A DNA stretch of 64,000 bases, from contig NC_087252.1 in the NCBI RefSeq assembly GCF_037042905.1, forward strand, positions 22,399,701 through 22,463,700, given 5' to 3'. The notes under the pieces are model-generated. The model searched no databases. It saw only the letters and a program-made list of their open reading frames with translations, and had not been told where the DNA came from. Shown one piece after another: positions 1-11,900 of the stretch. A program made the translations under genes and the position numbers. This DNA comes from Lytechinus pictus. Its lineage: Eukaryota > Echinodermata > Echinoidea > Temnopleuroida > Toxopneustidae. Position 1 is the first letter of the stretch. Each line of letters begins with the position of its first letter.

Positions 1-409
1 GATAAAAGCAACAAAAAATAATTTACAAAAATAATAATATTGGATTATTGGTGAATTCTTGATAAAAAGAATTTAACAATACAAAAGTTATGCCTTATTT
101 TAAGTTTTGAATTCGTGATCTCACATGAGAATAGCTGCTCCATATTGTGAGTAATATCATTTCCCTGAATTTCCACTTTGAAACTGTTAACGATAACTGA
201 AAGTAATTTTCTTATGGAGTCTATTCTAGCATGACATGATGAATGCAGAAGTAAAATTATTCTTAATTTTAAGAGCCAAACCACATGTTCATATCAAGGT
301 GGAGTTGGTCGCATGTGAAATCATAAAATCTTCACCAATATGTTCCTTCACTTATCGTCAGGGTGAACTTCCCATTTAGACTTGTGTTCATTGCAACTAA
401 CAATCATGA

Positions 410-633
410 CCTGGGGTGTTTCACAAAGATTTAAGTATGATTTAGAGTCGCACTTAAATACCGAGTTGCGTACGATATGAAAGGCTTGACCGCATTGGTC
501 AGATCGTGTCATGAGGATGCGCACATAGTCATATGCGTATCTATCAATAAAATCTTGCGTTGCATATCATGTATGAGTCTGCATTTAAGTACAACTAAAG
601 TCATACTTAAATCTTTGTGAAACACCCCCCTGG
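410..633. mobile_element. MITE with GTTTCACAAAGATTTAAG inverted ends
   Basis: Left end CCTGGGGTGTTTCACAAAG and right end CTTTGTGAAACACCCCCC are inverted copies of about 30 bp. They enclose about 160 bp with no coding capacity. Target duplication not clear. Confidence 0.75.
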
Positions 634-700
634 TATCTAAAATGATTTGACAACAAAATACAACATAGAACACACACATCAACATACTGTACATGTAAAA

Positions 701-1300
701 AAGGAGAATGAAACCCTTGAAACCAGCTGAATCCATATCAAAGAGAAAAATCAAAGAAACATATTGTTGAAAGTTTGAGAAATATTGAATGAATAATAAG
801 AAAGTTATGAGCATTTGAATGTCGAGATCACTAATGCCATGTACATGTAGATCCTCCAATTGGCAATGCGACCAAGATCTGTGATGTCACACACGTACAT
901 TCGTACAACTCCCTCATTACTTTAGTACTTATTTCACTTATATTCTCACTTTTATACAGTCTATCACAAGGTGAGGTGTTCTCTTTATGAGAGGACAAGT
1001 ACAGAGGTTTCACACCATTATATCATTGATGAATCGTTTGTCATATGATTAGAATGAGCAAAAAGAGATGGTTTGGGGTATATTTTCAGTGTCCAAAAGG
1101 GGAGAGTTGTTCATCTGTGACATCGTAGATCTTGGTCGCATTGCCAATAGGAGGATCTACATAGCATTAGTGATCTCGACATTCAAATGTTCATAACTCT
1201 TCTATTGCTAGTCCTATTTTACTCAAACTTTTGTTGATATTATTCTTTGATTGTTCTGCTTTCACAAAAGCTAACTTGCTCCAAGAGTTTCATTCTCCTT
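701..1300. mobile_element. Fold-back element with ~180-bp inverted arms
   Basis: Ends AAGGAGAATG and CATTCTCCTT. The arms match inversely over the stretch with ATCACTAATGCCATGTA, GCAATGCGACCAAGATCTG and the TCTGTGACATCG counterpart. A second copy lies at about 19868-20386 and a partial one at 28985-29190. Confidence 0.75.
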
Positions 1301-1739
1301 CAACATAACAATCTACTGGTCATTCAGTAATATACATGTATAAATAACAGTCAAACTGTCAAGCTCCAAAGATAAAATTCTGATTTTGTATAGTTTGAAT
1401 TAGATTCAAATAAATATTCTGAGAAGTATACAATTTCCTTTGGAATTCAAATTTTTGTGACATTGATAAATAATTAATACTAATTTGTCAGACCCTTTGT
1501 GATGTTGGACTCATTCAAAACAAAGATTATCAAAATCACTGTCGCCTGCTTGCTTGGGTGACCTCCATATCAAACAAAGTTTAATAACAGAGTACAGCAT
1601 TAATAGACATGCATGTCAACTCAACCCAAGACAAGTCAAGTCAAGGCATTTAATAGTACCTATGGCAAATCAATAAATTTAAAATTCTCAATAAATAATT
1701 ACATTCAACATGCTTTGCATTTTTATACTTATTACCCAG

Positions 1740-2010
1740 TAATCGGATCCTGGCATGCCCGCACACAATGTATGCACATTCTCCACTCCCTTTGGAGCAT
1801 TAACAAGAGTTTCAAGACTCAAATGCTAGGTATACTGCATAAGTTTGTGTATCCTACAGTATAGGTACCCATTTATCACCTGGGTGGAGAGTGCTACAGT
1901 GTCGATTGACGCCTTGTCAAAAGATGCTATGCCGAAGTGGGATTCAAACACACGACCCTCTGATTGCAAGGCGAGAGTCAGAACCGCTGTACCACGACAC
2001 TTCCACGCTT
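1740..2010 (-). mobile_element. tRNA-derived SINE
   Basis: Read on the minus strand it begins with a tRNA-like head: A-box-like sequence with ACAGCGGTTCTGACTC and B box GTGTTTGAATCCC. A body with CACCCAGGTGATAAATGGGTACC follows. Same family as 61617-61978. Confidence 0.7.
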
Positions 2011-2671
2011 TAATCGTGGCTAATAACAATTAAATAGGTAGACATGGTAGATATGTGATGTTATCAAAAGCACTGAAAGTGAGGTGCCAACATCTCTTAA
2101 ATTACACAGTACATTAACAAAGTACATACACCAAAGTAACACTTGGCACTTCATGACTACATTAACACCAGAATAGACCAGACCAACACCTTCTAAAACA
2201 CACCAATGACATAGATGTGACACTGTAGATATTCAAGGACTTCACTTCAAACAAATAAACAGCTTCTACATTAGAGACTCATTATACTTTTTTTTAAGGC
2301 ACCCTTCCCCCTTCCAACAAAATAAAGCAAGTGAACAAATAGTTGGGGAAAAAATCATGTAAAAAAATATAAGTAGATCAACAATAATTTTTTTTTCCAA
2401 GTATACACATGTACATGTACAAAATCAAATACTTGGAGCAGAACTATCTTTCAATACTTCCATAAAAATATAGAATATTATGTCCCCTCCTCTAGTACAA
2501 AGTTGGAAAGAAAATTAATTCGCAGATGACTGGTTTAATCAACTACCCCATTTCCATGTATGATTACTGAATATGAGTATAACATGGTGAAATAGATTCT
2601 AATCAAATGATTGGTTGAAATCTATCAGTCATTTATTTCACCTAACAGTCAAAGTGGCAATTGATTGGTAC

Positions 2672-2787
2672 AAAGAGGCTTTCACAATTGCTCGTACAAT
2701 CGTTAGCGATCATTTGGTCACAAAACAAGCTGCACAGAATCGCGACGGTTGTAAGCAGTCGCACTGCCAATTGTGAAAAAGGGCTTT
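2672..2787. mobile_element. Short MITE
   Basis: Inverted ends AAAGAGGCTTTCACAATTG and CAATTGTGAAAAAGGGCTTT, 116 bp in total. Confidence 0.7.
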
Positions 2788-2799
2788 AATAACTAGTGC

Positions 2800-4980
2800 T
2801 ATTAAACAGTATTGGTTATTATACAGGGATGTTTTATCAAATAATAATGATCTGCATCACTTTCTTATCATATGCATCATTTTGCTTGGGCAATAGAATA
2901 ATTACACACACACTTGTTCCCTCTAAAACGATCCAAATACCCTCAGCCATGCCTCGGGCAAGTTAGAACCGTTCCAAAGGTACCTTGGGCATGTAATACT
3001 TACTAATGCCCTTGATGATGTATATAGACTTTATACGTTGACATCATCGTGCCGCCATCCCATCTTAGCGGTCAGTGCCATTGCCTTGTGTGCATTGGTG
3101 ATCTGCAGCTGGCATATCGCTGACAACTATGTTAATTATTTGCATATTCTTGAACATTTAACCTTTGGATCATTTTATATAAATACAAAAAATGATACAG
3201 AGAACAAGATACATAAATTAATTGTATTATAAATCATTCCAAGTATCATGTAAAGGAAGGTATTTGATTTAAGAAAAAAATAAAGTCACTGATAATTTTG
3301 GGTATTTGACATAAAAAAGCACCAAAACTTTAATGAAAATTTAAATCTACATGGGAACTCTATTCACTCATAAGGAAGTATCAAAATCTGATATTAAGGT
3401 GTGAAGTCTGAATCTAAGGTGTCTACATGTATGTGTGTTGCAAGAATCTTGCAATCAATCGCAAATCTATTTAGGGTCCTAAAATTGTCATAATTTATTT
3501 CCATTGGAAATTCATAATTGCTGAGCTGCTGCAAACAAAGAAAAGAAAATGATTTGCTGCAGCTGATATTGAATTAGTAAAATTACAACAAAAAATGCAA
3601 TTGATTGCAAATATTTCTTACAAGTCTGATTAGAGTGAACTTACAATCAATCATAAGCAATCTTAATTTAAAGACCGACCTTAAGTCTTGGTTTTAATTG
3701 CAAGGTTAATATTAATATAAATCAAAAGTCCTGAATTAATTTCAAGTCAAATCTAGTTTCAAAATTAATCCTAAGACTTGCAAATAATTACAGTCCATGC
3801 CATATTTATTAACAAAATTAACAATACATCTATTCTTGCTATAGATCACATGGTTTTTGAAAGCGTGTCCTGAATCATTTGGCGAGTGGGATCATTATTT
3901 TTTTTTTTTTCATTTCTACCAAACCTCCAATTCTTGCTCATCACCCTGTTACTATAAAATAAATGTAGATAAAACTATTTTTTGGTTTGTATATCTACTT
4001 CAATCTTCAATACTTTTATATATAAATAAATTCATAACCTGTTCTCTGCATTAAATTGCCCTTACGGGGGTATTTCCAGTTCTCTATAAAGAAAACCAAC
4101 CCTGCAAAAATACTCTCCTCTGAGCTAAAAAGGCAGCTCATTAAAAAAAAATCGTAATTTACAAAAATCAACAATTTTGAAAATAGGTTCACACATTTCA
4201 GTTAATTAATGTTCAATGAATAAATTACGGCCTTCCTAGGCAGTGATTTTCATTGCAACCAGGCTACAAAATACAAGTATTAAAGCACTATTTGTAACAT
4301 TTCTCATTCGTTACAGAGGTAGGTACATTATACCTACATGTAGTTAATTATAAACGAAGATACATTTTGGAAATGATGGTTGAACGTATCACAATACGAA
4401 TTCATCTGTGACACAGTAATTTTTTTGTCATTTCCATTGATTTTAATCAAAACATTTTGAATTGACAGAAGAAATGGATATATTAGATTTTATGACAAAA
4501 CTTCTTCATTTGAATTTGAACAGTCCAAAATCTTATACTCTTTAACACGCACCTTTCTCTCTGCCGCTGGCAGACCATATGCTTTGATGGTGGTTGCCAG
4601 CACATACGTTAATATATTACGTATTATCATCAATGTTTTTTAAACATCCTGATGATATGAGCTTTTTTACCCTCTTCCAGAGCAATTGCTCTGTCAGAGC
4701 ATGCTGTCTGGGATTAGTCAACATAGAATAGATTTTTGGGGGCAAAATCAATGAAGGATTTTGCCCCAATATTAATTTACCACAATATTAATCAATATTC
4801 AAGTTGGAGAACGAGATGGCACTTTGTGGGGGTGGGGGGGGTTTCAACACAATTATTTTCATTGGCAATGACATTGTCATACTCATCATGATTGCCGCGT
4901 AGTCTGCAAGCTCAGACTCCTATTTGACAACTTAACCAATCATACCATGTCTAGAGTGAAGACTAGACGCCAAACTCTCT
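2800..4980. other. No gene recognised
   Basis: AT-rich sequence with short homopolymers. The module at about 2940-3140 (CCCTCAGCC...GGGCATGTAATAC, then CTGCAGCTGGCATATC) has diverged relatives near 9490-9540 and 11170-11250, so it is part of a dispersed repeat. No supported exon. Confidence 0.5.
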
Positions 4981-4981
4981 G

Positions 4982-5454
4982 GGTCATATTCTGAACTCAG
5001 GTTTAAATTAAACACAGGTTTAATGTTGTGTTTAACTATGGAGAGCCAATTGGAGCACAAAGCCCTAACAGTACACATTCAATTTATTAACTCATATGAC
5101 ACCCAAATTGTTCATAATTGTCTGGGAATAATAACTGAAGTATTTTTCTTCCTTATGAAATTCAATTCAATTCAAGTTTATTTTGCTCTCTGCATAAAAA
5201 TGAACACAAATGTGGTAAAATACATAGGAACAAAGTTTACATAACATCAAAGACATAAAAAAGCATTGAGAGGGAAGCAGCCAAAAAGGAAAAGAATATC
5301 CTTATAAAAAGGCCGATCCAAAATCAAAAGGAAACAAAATTGTAAACATAAGAAATATACAATATGAACAGAATTTTTGAACTTTTGGCTCCCCATAATT
5401 TTAGCACAGAGTTCGACCGCAGTCTAAGTTAAACCTGACTTCAGAATACGGGCC
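4982..5454. mobile_element. MITE, GTATTCTGAA(C/G)TCAGGTTTAA family, copy 1
   Basis: Left GGTCATATTCTGAACTCAGG and right CCTGACTTCAGAATACGGGC are inverted. Other copies lie at 11870-12139 and 37845-38139. All three share inner blocks such as CATAATTGTCTGGGAAT or its relatives. Confidence 0.72.
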
Positions 5455-5821
5455 TCTGTCTGTGTAGGCAGGCACAGTACATAGTGAATCTAGTCTCACT
5501 ACCTCAGACTCTGCACTATGCAAATTGCCAAAGTGCCTGCAGATTCATTGCCACGGACCTAAACATTGTCATTTAAATGATTTCTGATATTACACAATAA
5601 TGCACTGATTATGGCAATCATTCTATGCGATCATAAATAAATTCAATCAGATCGTACATAGATCATAATAGATATGTAAAAAATGCTTTACAAAAATAAC
5701 AATCTGTATTAGAGCAGCGATGATCAAACATTGCAAAATTATAGAAGGCTTTATCCTCCATGATCTCTTCAAATTATTCCTTGACACCATCTTTTATCGT
5801 CAGTCTACCTTTCACTCCATC

Positions 5822-5937
5822 TTAATCTCCTCTCTGTTCTTCTGTCTTCTCCTGTCTTTCGTTCTCTCTATCCTGAGTCTCCTTTTGGGGCTGGGACTTC
5901 CTTCGCTTCAATCGCAAGCTTCTCCTTATCAGCGAAC
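5822..5937 (-). CDS. PAFAH2: PAF-AH exon 10, basic C-terminal tail and stop
   Basis: Follows the acceptor TTATCTCAG in the phase needed by exon 9. It encodes SLIRRSLRLKRRKSQPQ, then an E/K/R/Q-rich stretch ending EEQRGD and TAA (5822-5824). The tail has no counterpart I know of in vertebrate PAFAH2. Acceptance rests on phase, open frame and splice signals, not on homology. Confidence 0.65.
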
Positions 5938-8900
5938 CTGAGATAATATGAAAAATAGAATATTCATGTTCTTATAGCATCATGCTATTTTGTAATGATT
6001 CGACGTGCGAAAAACATTATTCTATGGATGAATGCATTAAGTTCAGGTGAGCATTTTAAATTTGATATACATTTCTTACACTCTTTTGTAAGCTTTGTTC
6101 ATTTTGTCAGAAAATGAAATTTCAACTATGACTGTGATTGCAACTCATGTACCAAAGACAATGAGGCAACAGTGGTCAGACATTCGTTTGTCAATAACCA
6201 TTTTCCAAAATGGTAAATACTAATTGAAATATGAAGAATGTACGTGTATATCAACTGAAAGGATAGTAGCTAATTTCTAAGAAAAAATATGGGAGTTATG
6301 ATCACTGTTTCTGTTCCTGTTTATGATAACTCCTATAGGACAGGACAGCTTTTATGCTCACCTGGTAAACGCCAAGCTGGTACATGACCAATTACCTAGG
6401 AAACATTTTACGTCTAGTTTAATCAGTCATAGTGGCTGACGTTACTGAAACATTGCAAGTTACACTTCATTGATGAAAGGAAGGTCCGACAATATGCACT
6501 ACAGCACTGAAAGCATGACTGATCACAATTTGCAACTAGGTTAAAAAACAACGGCTAGTCTGCTCTCTTTCATGTGTTATACAATTCATTTGCTTTTATG
6601 ATAGCCAGGTTGGAAGTTGTTTACTTTTTACCATATTGTTAATGCAAAGTGTGCAAATCATCTGTGTAAACTCTGACAATAATAAACATTTTCAAAATAG
6701 CCCTTAATACATCAGAAGGACATCTCTAAGTATTTAACAGATATATCAATAACCCATCAGATTCTAAATCCACAAGGACCATTCCAACAAGAGTTTTTAT
6801 TCTAAATTGCTAGGCAAACTACATTAGGCATTTGCATTTGCATACTCATTAAACACCAGGGTGGAGAGTGGAAAAGTGTGGAATGATGCCTTGCTTAAGG
6901 ACGCTAGGCCAGGGTGGGATTTGAACACACAACCCTCTCATTACAAGTCAAGAGTGAGACCCACTACACCAGGGGCCCGTCCTACAAAGAGTTGCGATTG
7001 ATCCGATCAACCTCAACTATATGGAAATCCATCAATGTCATAATTTTTTCTGCAGGAAATTTGCACAATGTCCTTTGTAAACAAAGAGAAGCACACTAAA
7101 TTGTCAAGGCATCGATGGCTGCATGAGCATACATCATATCTAGAAAACATTTAAAAACAAACATGCATTTAAGATGTTGACGTTACTGGCTTGCGGTCCA
7201 TCGCAACTCTCTGTAAGAGACAGGGACCCTGTTCATGCTTACCTCGTCTCTCACCATTCTCCTTCCTAGGCTCGATCTCCTCATCTTCTTTGAGATTGAC
7301 GTTGGTACCGATCAAGATGAGATCATCATTGGAAGACACTAAACCATCAGTCTCATCAATAAACTGAAGATCTACAAGATTAATATATAAATAATAATGA
7401 TAATAACGATCTCCTCATCTTCCTTGAGATTGACGTGGGTACCGATCAAGATGAGATCATCACTGGAAGACACTGAACCATCAGTCTCACCAATAAACTG
7501 AAGATCTACAAGATTAATATATAAATAATAATGATAATAATGATCTCCTCGTCTTCCTTGAGATTGACGTTGGTACCGATCAAGATGAGATCATCACTGG
7601 AAGACACTAAGCCATCAGTCTCATCAATAAACTGAAGATCTACAAGATTAATATATAAATAATAATGATGATAACGATCTCCTCATCTTCCTTGAGATTG
7701 ACGTTGGTACCGATCAAGATGAGATCATCACTGGAAGACACTAAACCATCAGTCTCATCAATAAACTGAAGATCTACACGATTTAACAAAATAATTTATA
7801 GACACTAAACCAATAGCCACAAATTTTCTAAAAGCTGGTATATTCTATAGTGATGGCGTCACAAAACACTCATTTCAGCATTTTTTTTACCATACCACAA
7901 ACTACCAGAAATACCAGAAAATACACACTACCAAAATTTGATAGGACTAGGTCCACGGGGGCCAAAGGTATGACCTCATAAATACAAAATTAGCCAAATT
8001 GAAATCAACGTTTCATTGGCCTGGTTCATAACATTTAGAACAAGGTCAATAATAATACATTGATTTCAACAGGGCTAATTCCAATGTGGTATTAGACTAA
8101 ATGGATTAAGCCCATGTTGCATAAGCTGACAAAGTTAAGTGCTCGTAGAATTCAAACCGATACATTGGCAAAGCATACTATTGTCACATGCATACATACC
8201 AAGGTAATTAGATAGGAAGCGGATGGCGGCATCATTGTTGGTTGCCATGGCCATGTAAGGGTCAAGAGGTCCTCTAGAGCTGGCTAGTTTAGCGAGGAAT
8301 TGAGGCACAACGAGGCTGAAATCGGATTGGCTTTGGTGGACAGTTCCACTGAAAAGACAGAAAGAACAGATGGTATTTTAATAAACATAGTATTAAACAA
8401 TAATGATTTCAAATCTTTGTAAAAAAAAGGGTACACCATTATTTACAGGCTTTGCTTGCTGTTTATTTCCTTTTTTCCTCATCAATGAATTTTAGCAATT
8501 ACCGGTATGCATTTTTATCTTGTATATTCATTATGTATGATTAAAAGATTTAGAAAATAAAATCATTGGAATTGAATTGGAAAAAAAAACGAGTTTGTAG
8601 GGAATCCAATGAAATAACCACCAAGTGACCCTTTGCATGAATAAGAAATATGTGCCTACGGATTTTGGAAGAAATTGTATAATTGGTGAGAAATACAAAC
8701 GTGATATTTCCCCAAATTGTTGGGTCTTTACTCAAGCAATACTGTCATTTTAATACAACTTATTTTTCATCTATGGAGCAGGGAATGTAGTCGAGGCTGG
8801 TGCTTCTGCGTCGCAAGGCTGTGGAAGAAAAACCTACCATAGACTTTGTATGTTAGACGGCCCAAGGCCAAGGTTGGCGAAATGGGGCCCCGAAGCTGGT

Positions 8901-11900
8901 CTTGAACCTGGCCTCAACTACATTCCAGCTAGAGAAGTTGTCTTGACGAATCCCTAAGGTTTTTATGACCACCCAAATTCAATAATATTGTATCCTTGTA
9001 TTGCTTTATATATTTGTTTATTCTATTGTTTCATCTTACCTTTCCTTGCCCCTTCATTGTTTTATATGTTACTTCTCTGTTTATATACTCTATATTGCTT
9101 TTTATTGGTATTAAATAGGATATTGAATTGAATTGACATTTCTTGTTATGTGCATGTACATGTCAATAATAATAGGTTCAATTCTATAGCACTCTTACAA
9201 AGTAACAGCATTTTTACAGGCTTAATATAAATGACAAGGATGATGAACAGCAAAAAAGTTTTACAAAATTAATTCATCTGTTTAATCAACCAAAGTGTGT
9301 TGGGGGGGGGGGGAAAGAAATCTGACCCCTCGACCTTTTGCACCATATTTTCACAACACATAATGAAGCTGACGCTGTGCTGTCCTGTGTTTCATGTTTC
9401 TTTTCTTTCAAGAATTGCACAGCTCTTGGATGTGAGATTTTATGCATATGTCATAATCAGATAGCGCCCTCCCTCAGAGGATATAGGAATACATGTAAAA
9501 AGAGTTGTCAGAGATACGCCAGCTGCAGATAACAAACCCTTGCAAGGCAAAAGCTTCAGCCTCTTGAGATGGCGGAGCAATGACGTAATGCATAAGGTCT
9601 ACGGTCAACTTACCGAACGGTAACCATCCGGCGTGGGCCCGAAGAGGCGTGGATGTCAGGCACGAGCGAGAGCATGCGCTTGATGTTGGCTTTCCACTGA
9701 AACTTCTCTGTGTTGATAAACAACATTGGCTGTTTGACATTGAGGTGACTTTCAGCCAGAGGAAACATCCATGCATCGAATGCTACCCCACATCTGAAAG
9801 AGAGAGAGAAGGGTAAATTGACCTTCGTGCACTGTGTTCATACCTACAGTGCCGTACTTTGTTCAAAGGAAGCAAGTTACAAAAGTATCATTTGTTGTAA
9901 ATTGGCAATGTGCTGTCATTTACATAGGTGTCAATGCAATTTAAAAGAATGTTTTCTTCAATATCTTTCCACAGAGCGATCATTTCTTCCCCAAATTTTG
10001 CAACATACAAAGGGTGTTTCAGAAACAGCAATAACTCAAATTTGACTGATGTGTCACTTGCTTCCTTTTGCCAAAGTTGGGCAGTACACATTCATACTGT
10101 TGAATGAAAAGAACTACACCCAAGTTAAACCTTTGAAGACCATAGAAATTTGTTTGACTTTAAATTGGAAAATGCTTTGCATAATCTGGTCCAATAATTT
10201 GCTTCAATTTGTGTGAATTTTCGACTTAGGCAAGGTCAACTTCTGCAAGTTCTCCTGTTTTGTAACCTCTGTAAAATGGACCTAAAAGTAAGAAAATTGC
10301 ATCAATAATTGTGTGCTCCATTGATGACACTGAGTATCACTACTACATAACAACCCCTTCAAATGAAAGGAGTGAAGCTTGATATTAAATATCCCTCTAA
10401 AATCACCAATAGAAAGAAAAAGGGAAAAAACAATTTAAAAAAATGGAAGAGAATGGTAAAGTATAAATAGGAAGAGAAAGGAGAAGGAAGATAAAGGAAA
10501 GAAACATGAAGATGATGGAGGGAAAAATGGAGTAAATGAAAAGAAGAATTCAGTTTAAATAGAGGAAAAATAAAAGGAAATGAACAAAAATGTGAGAGGA
10601 AATTAAGAATTACAACAGCAAGAATAAAAATAAGAGAAAGAAAAAAAGAGGGGAAAACATATCATATTCGAATATATTCATTATATTTCTTACTTGAATC
10701 TATCATCTCTACTCAGGCAGGCAATGGTTGTAGCACCACCGAATGAATGACCACACACTGCTACATCACTTAAATCCATACGACCCTGGTAAAAAAAAAT
10801 TTAATCATATTGGAACATAGTGAAAGCTTGATGAGAAGTATTCTGACAAAAAGAAATGAAAGAGAAATAAAACAAAGAAAAATATTAGAAATTTGAGCAA
10901 GTAGTTCTTCCTCAAGGGCAAGCAATTTTTATCAATACCCTGCACTTTTGGGCAAGTGATTAAAACAAAAAAGTCACTAAAGTTAATTAAGTATTAAGAA
11001 TTGCATTGGTGCCCTTCAAAAATTTTGAAAATTGCCTAGGTGCCCTGAAAAAAAATCGCGAAATTGCCAAGGTGATATCATATGGATTTTCATAGGCGAT
11101 TTTACAAATGCCCTTAAAAAACCTGCCTTGCCCTCCAAATAAAAGGGCTTACTGCAAGGGCTGGTCAAAATGCCCTCAGCTACGGCTCAGGCAGGAAAGA
11201 TCTGGTCAAAGGGTACCTCTTGCATGTAATACCATCGATGATAACCATTATTTGCATATCAGTCATTGCTAGTAAGAAGTTGGTAGCTGTGTTATTATTT
11301 TCATTATTCAAGATTATGTTACAGATTGAAATACAAGAAAGTTTTTGCACCGGGATGCAGGACACTTTCAAGAACATAGAAAATGTATTGTCAAATGTCC
11401 TTCATGATAAAGATCAACCAAGAAGTCGAAAATCGGTGAATCAAAAAGGCACTTTCGTCCTGGACTCTGGACAAACAACATATTTGCAACTTTTTAGTCA
11501 GCTCCGAAACTCACGACATACCTCCTCTTCCGATTTACTCATTTTCGACAAAGACCTCCCAGTCGCTCATTGTCATTTGACAGGCATTTTCTATATATAT
11601 TAATGGTGTTGAGTAGAAGAAGTAACCAGTTGTCTCACGATGTATCAAACGTAGTATGAAAGCGAACTTTCGTCTGCAAGCTGCTGCTAGACTTCGCCCA
11701 ACGAAATCTAGCAGCTTGCAGACGAAACGTCGCTTTCCTACTACGTGTGATACATCGTGAGACAACAGGTTATTTCTATTCAATCCTTCACCACGATGAA
11801 CCTCTTTCACATCATTAATGGTGTTCTTAGATTCGTTTTGCACTGCGGTGTGAACACTCTGGCCTGTATTCTAAACTCAGGTGTAAATAAAACTATGGAT

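Noticed and set aside
7300-7770. Array read as a simple satellite unrelated to the gene
   Set aside because: Its units encode the conserved PAFAH C-terminal segment in the phase required by exon 8 and carry acceptors.
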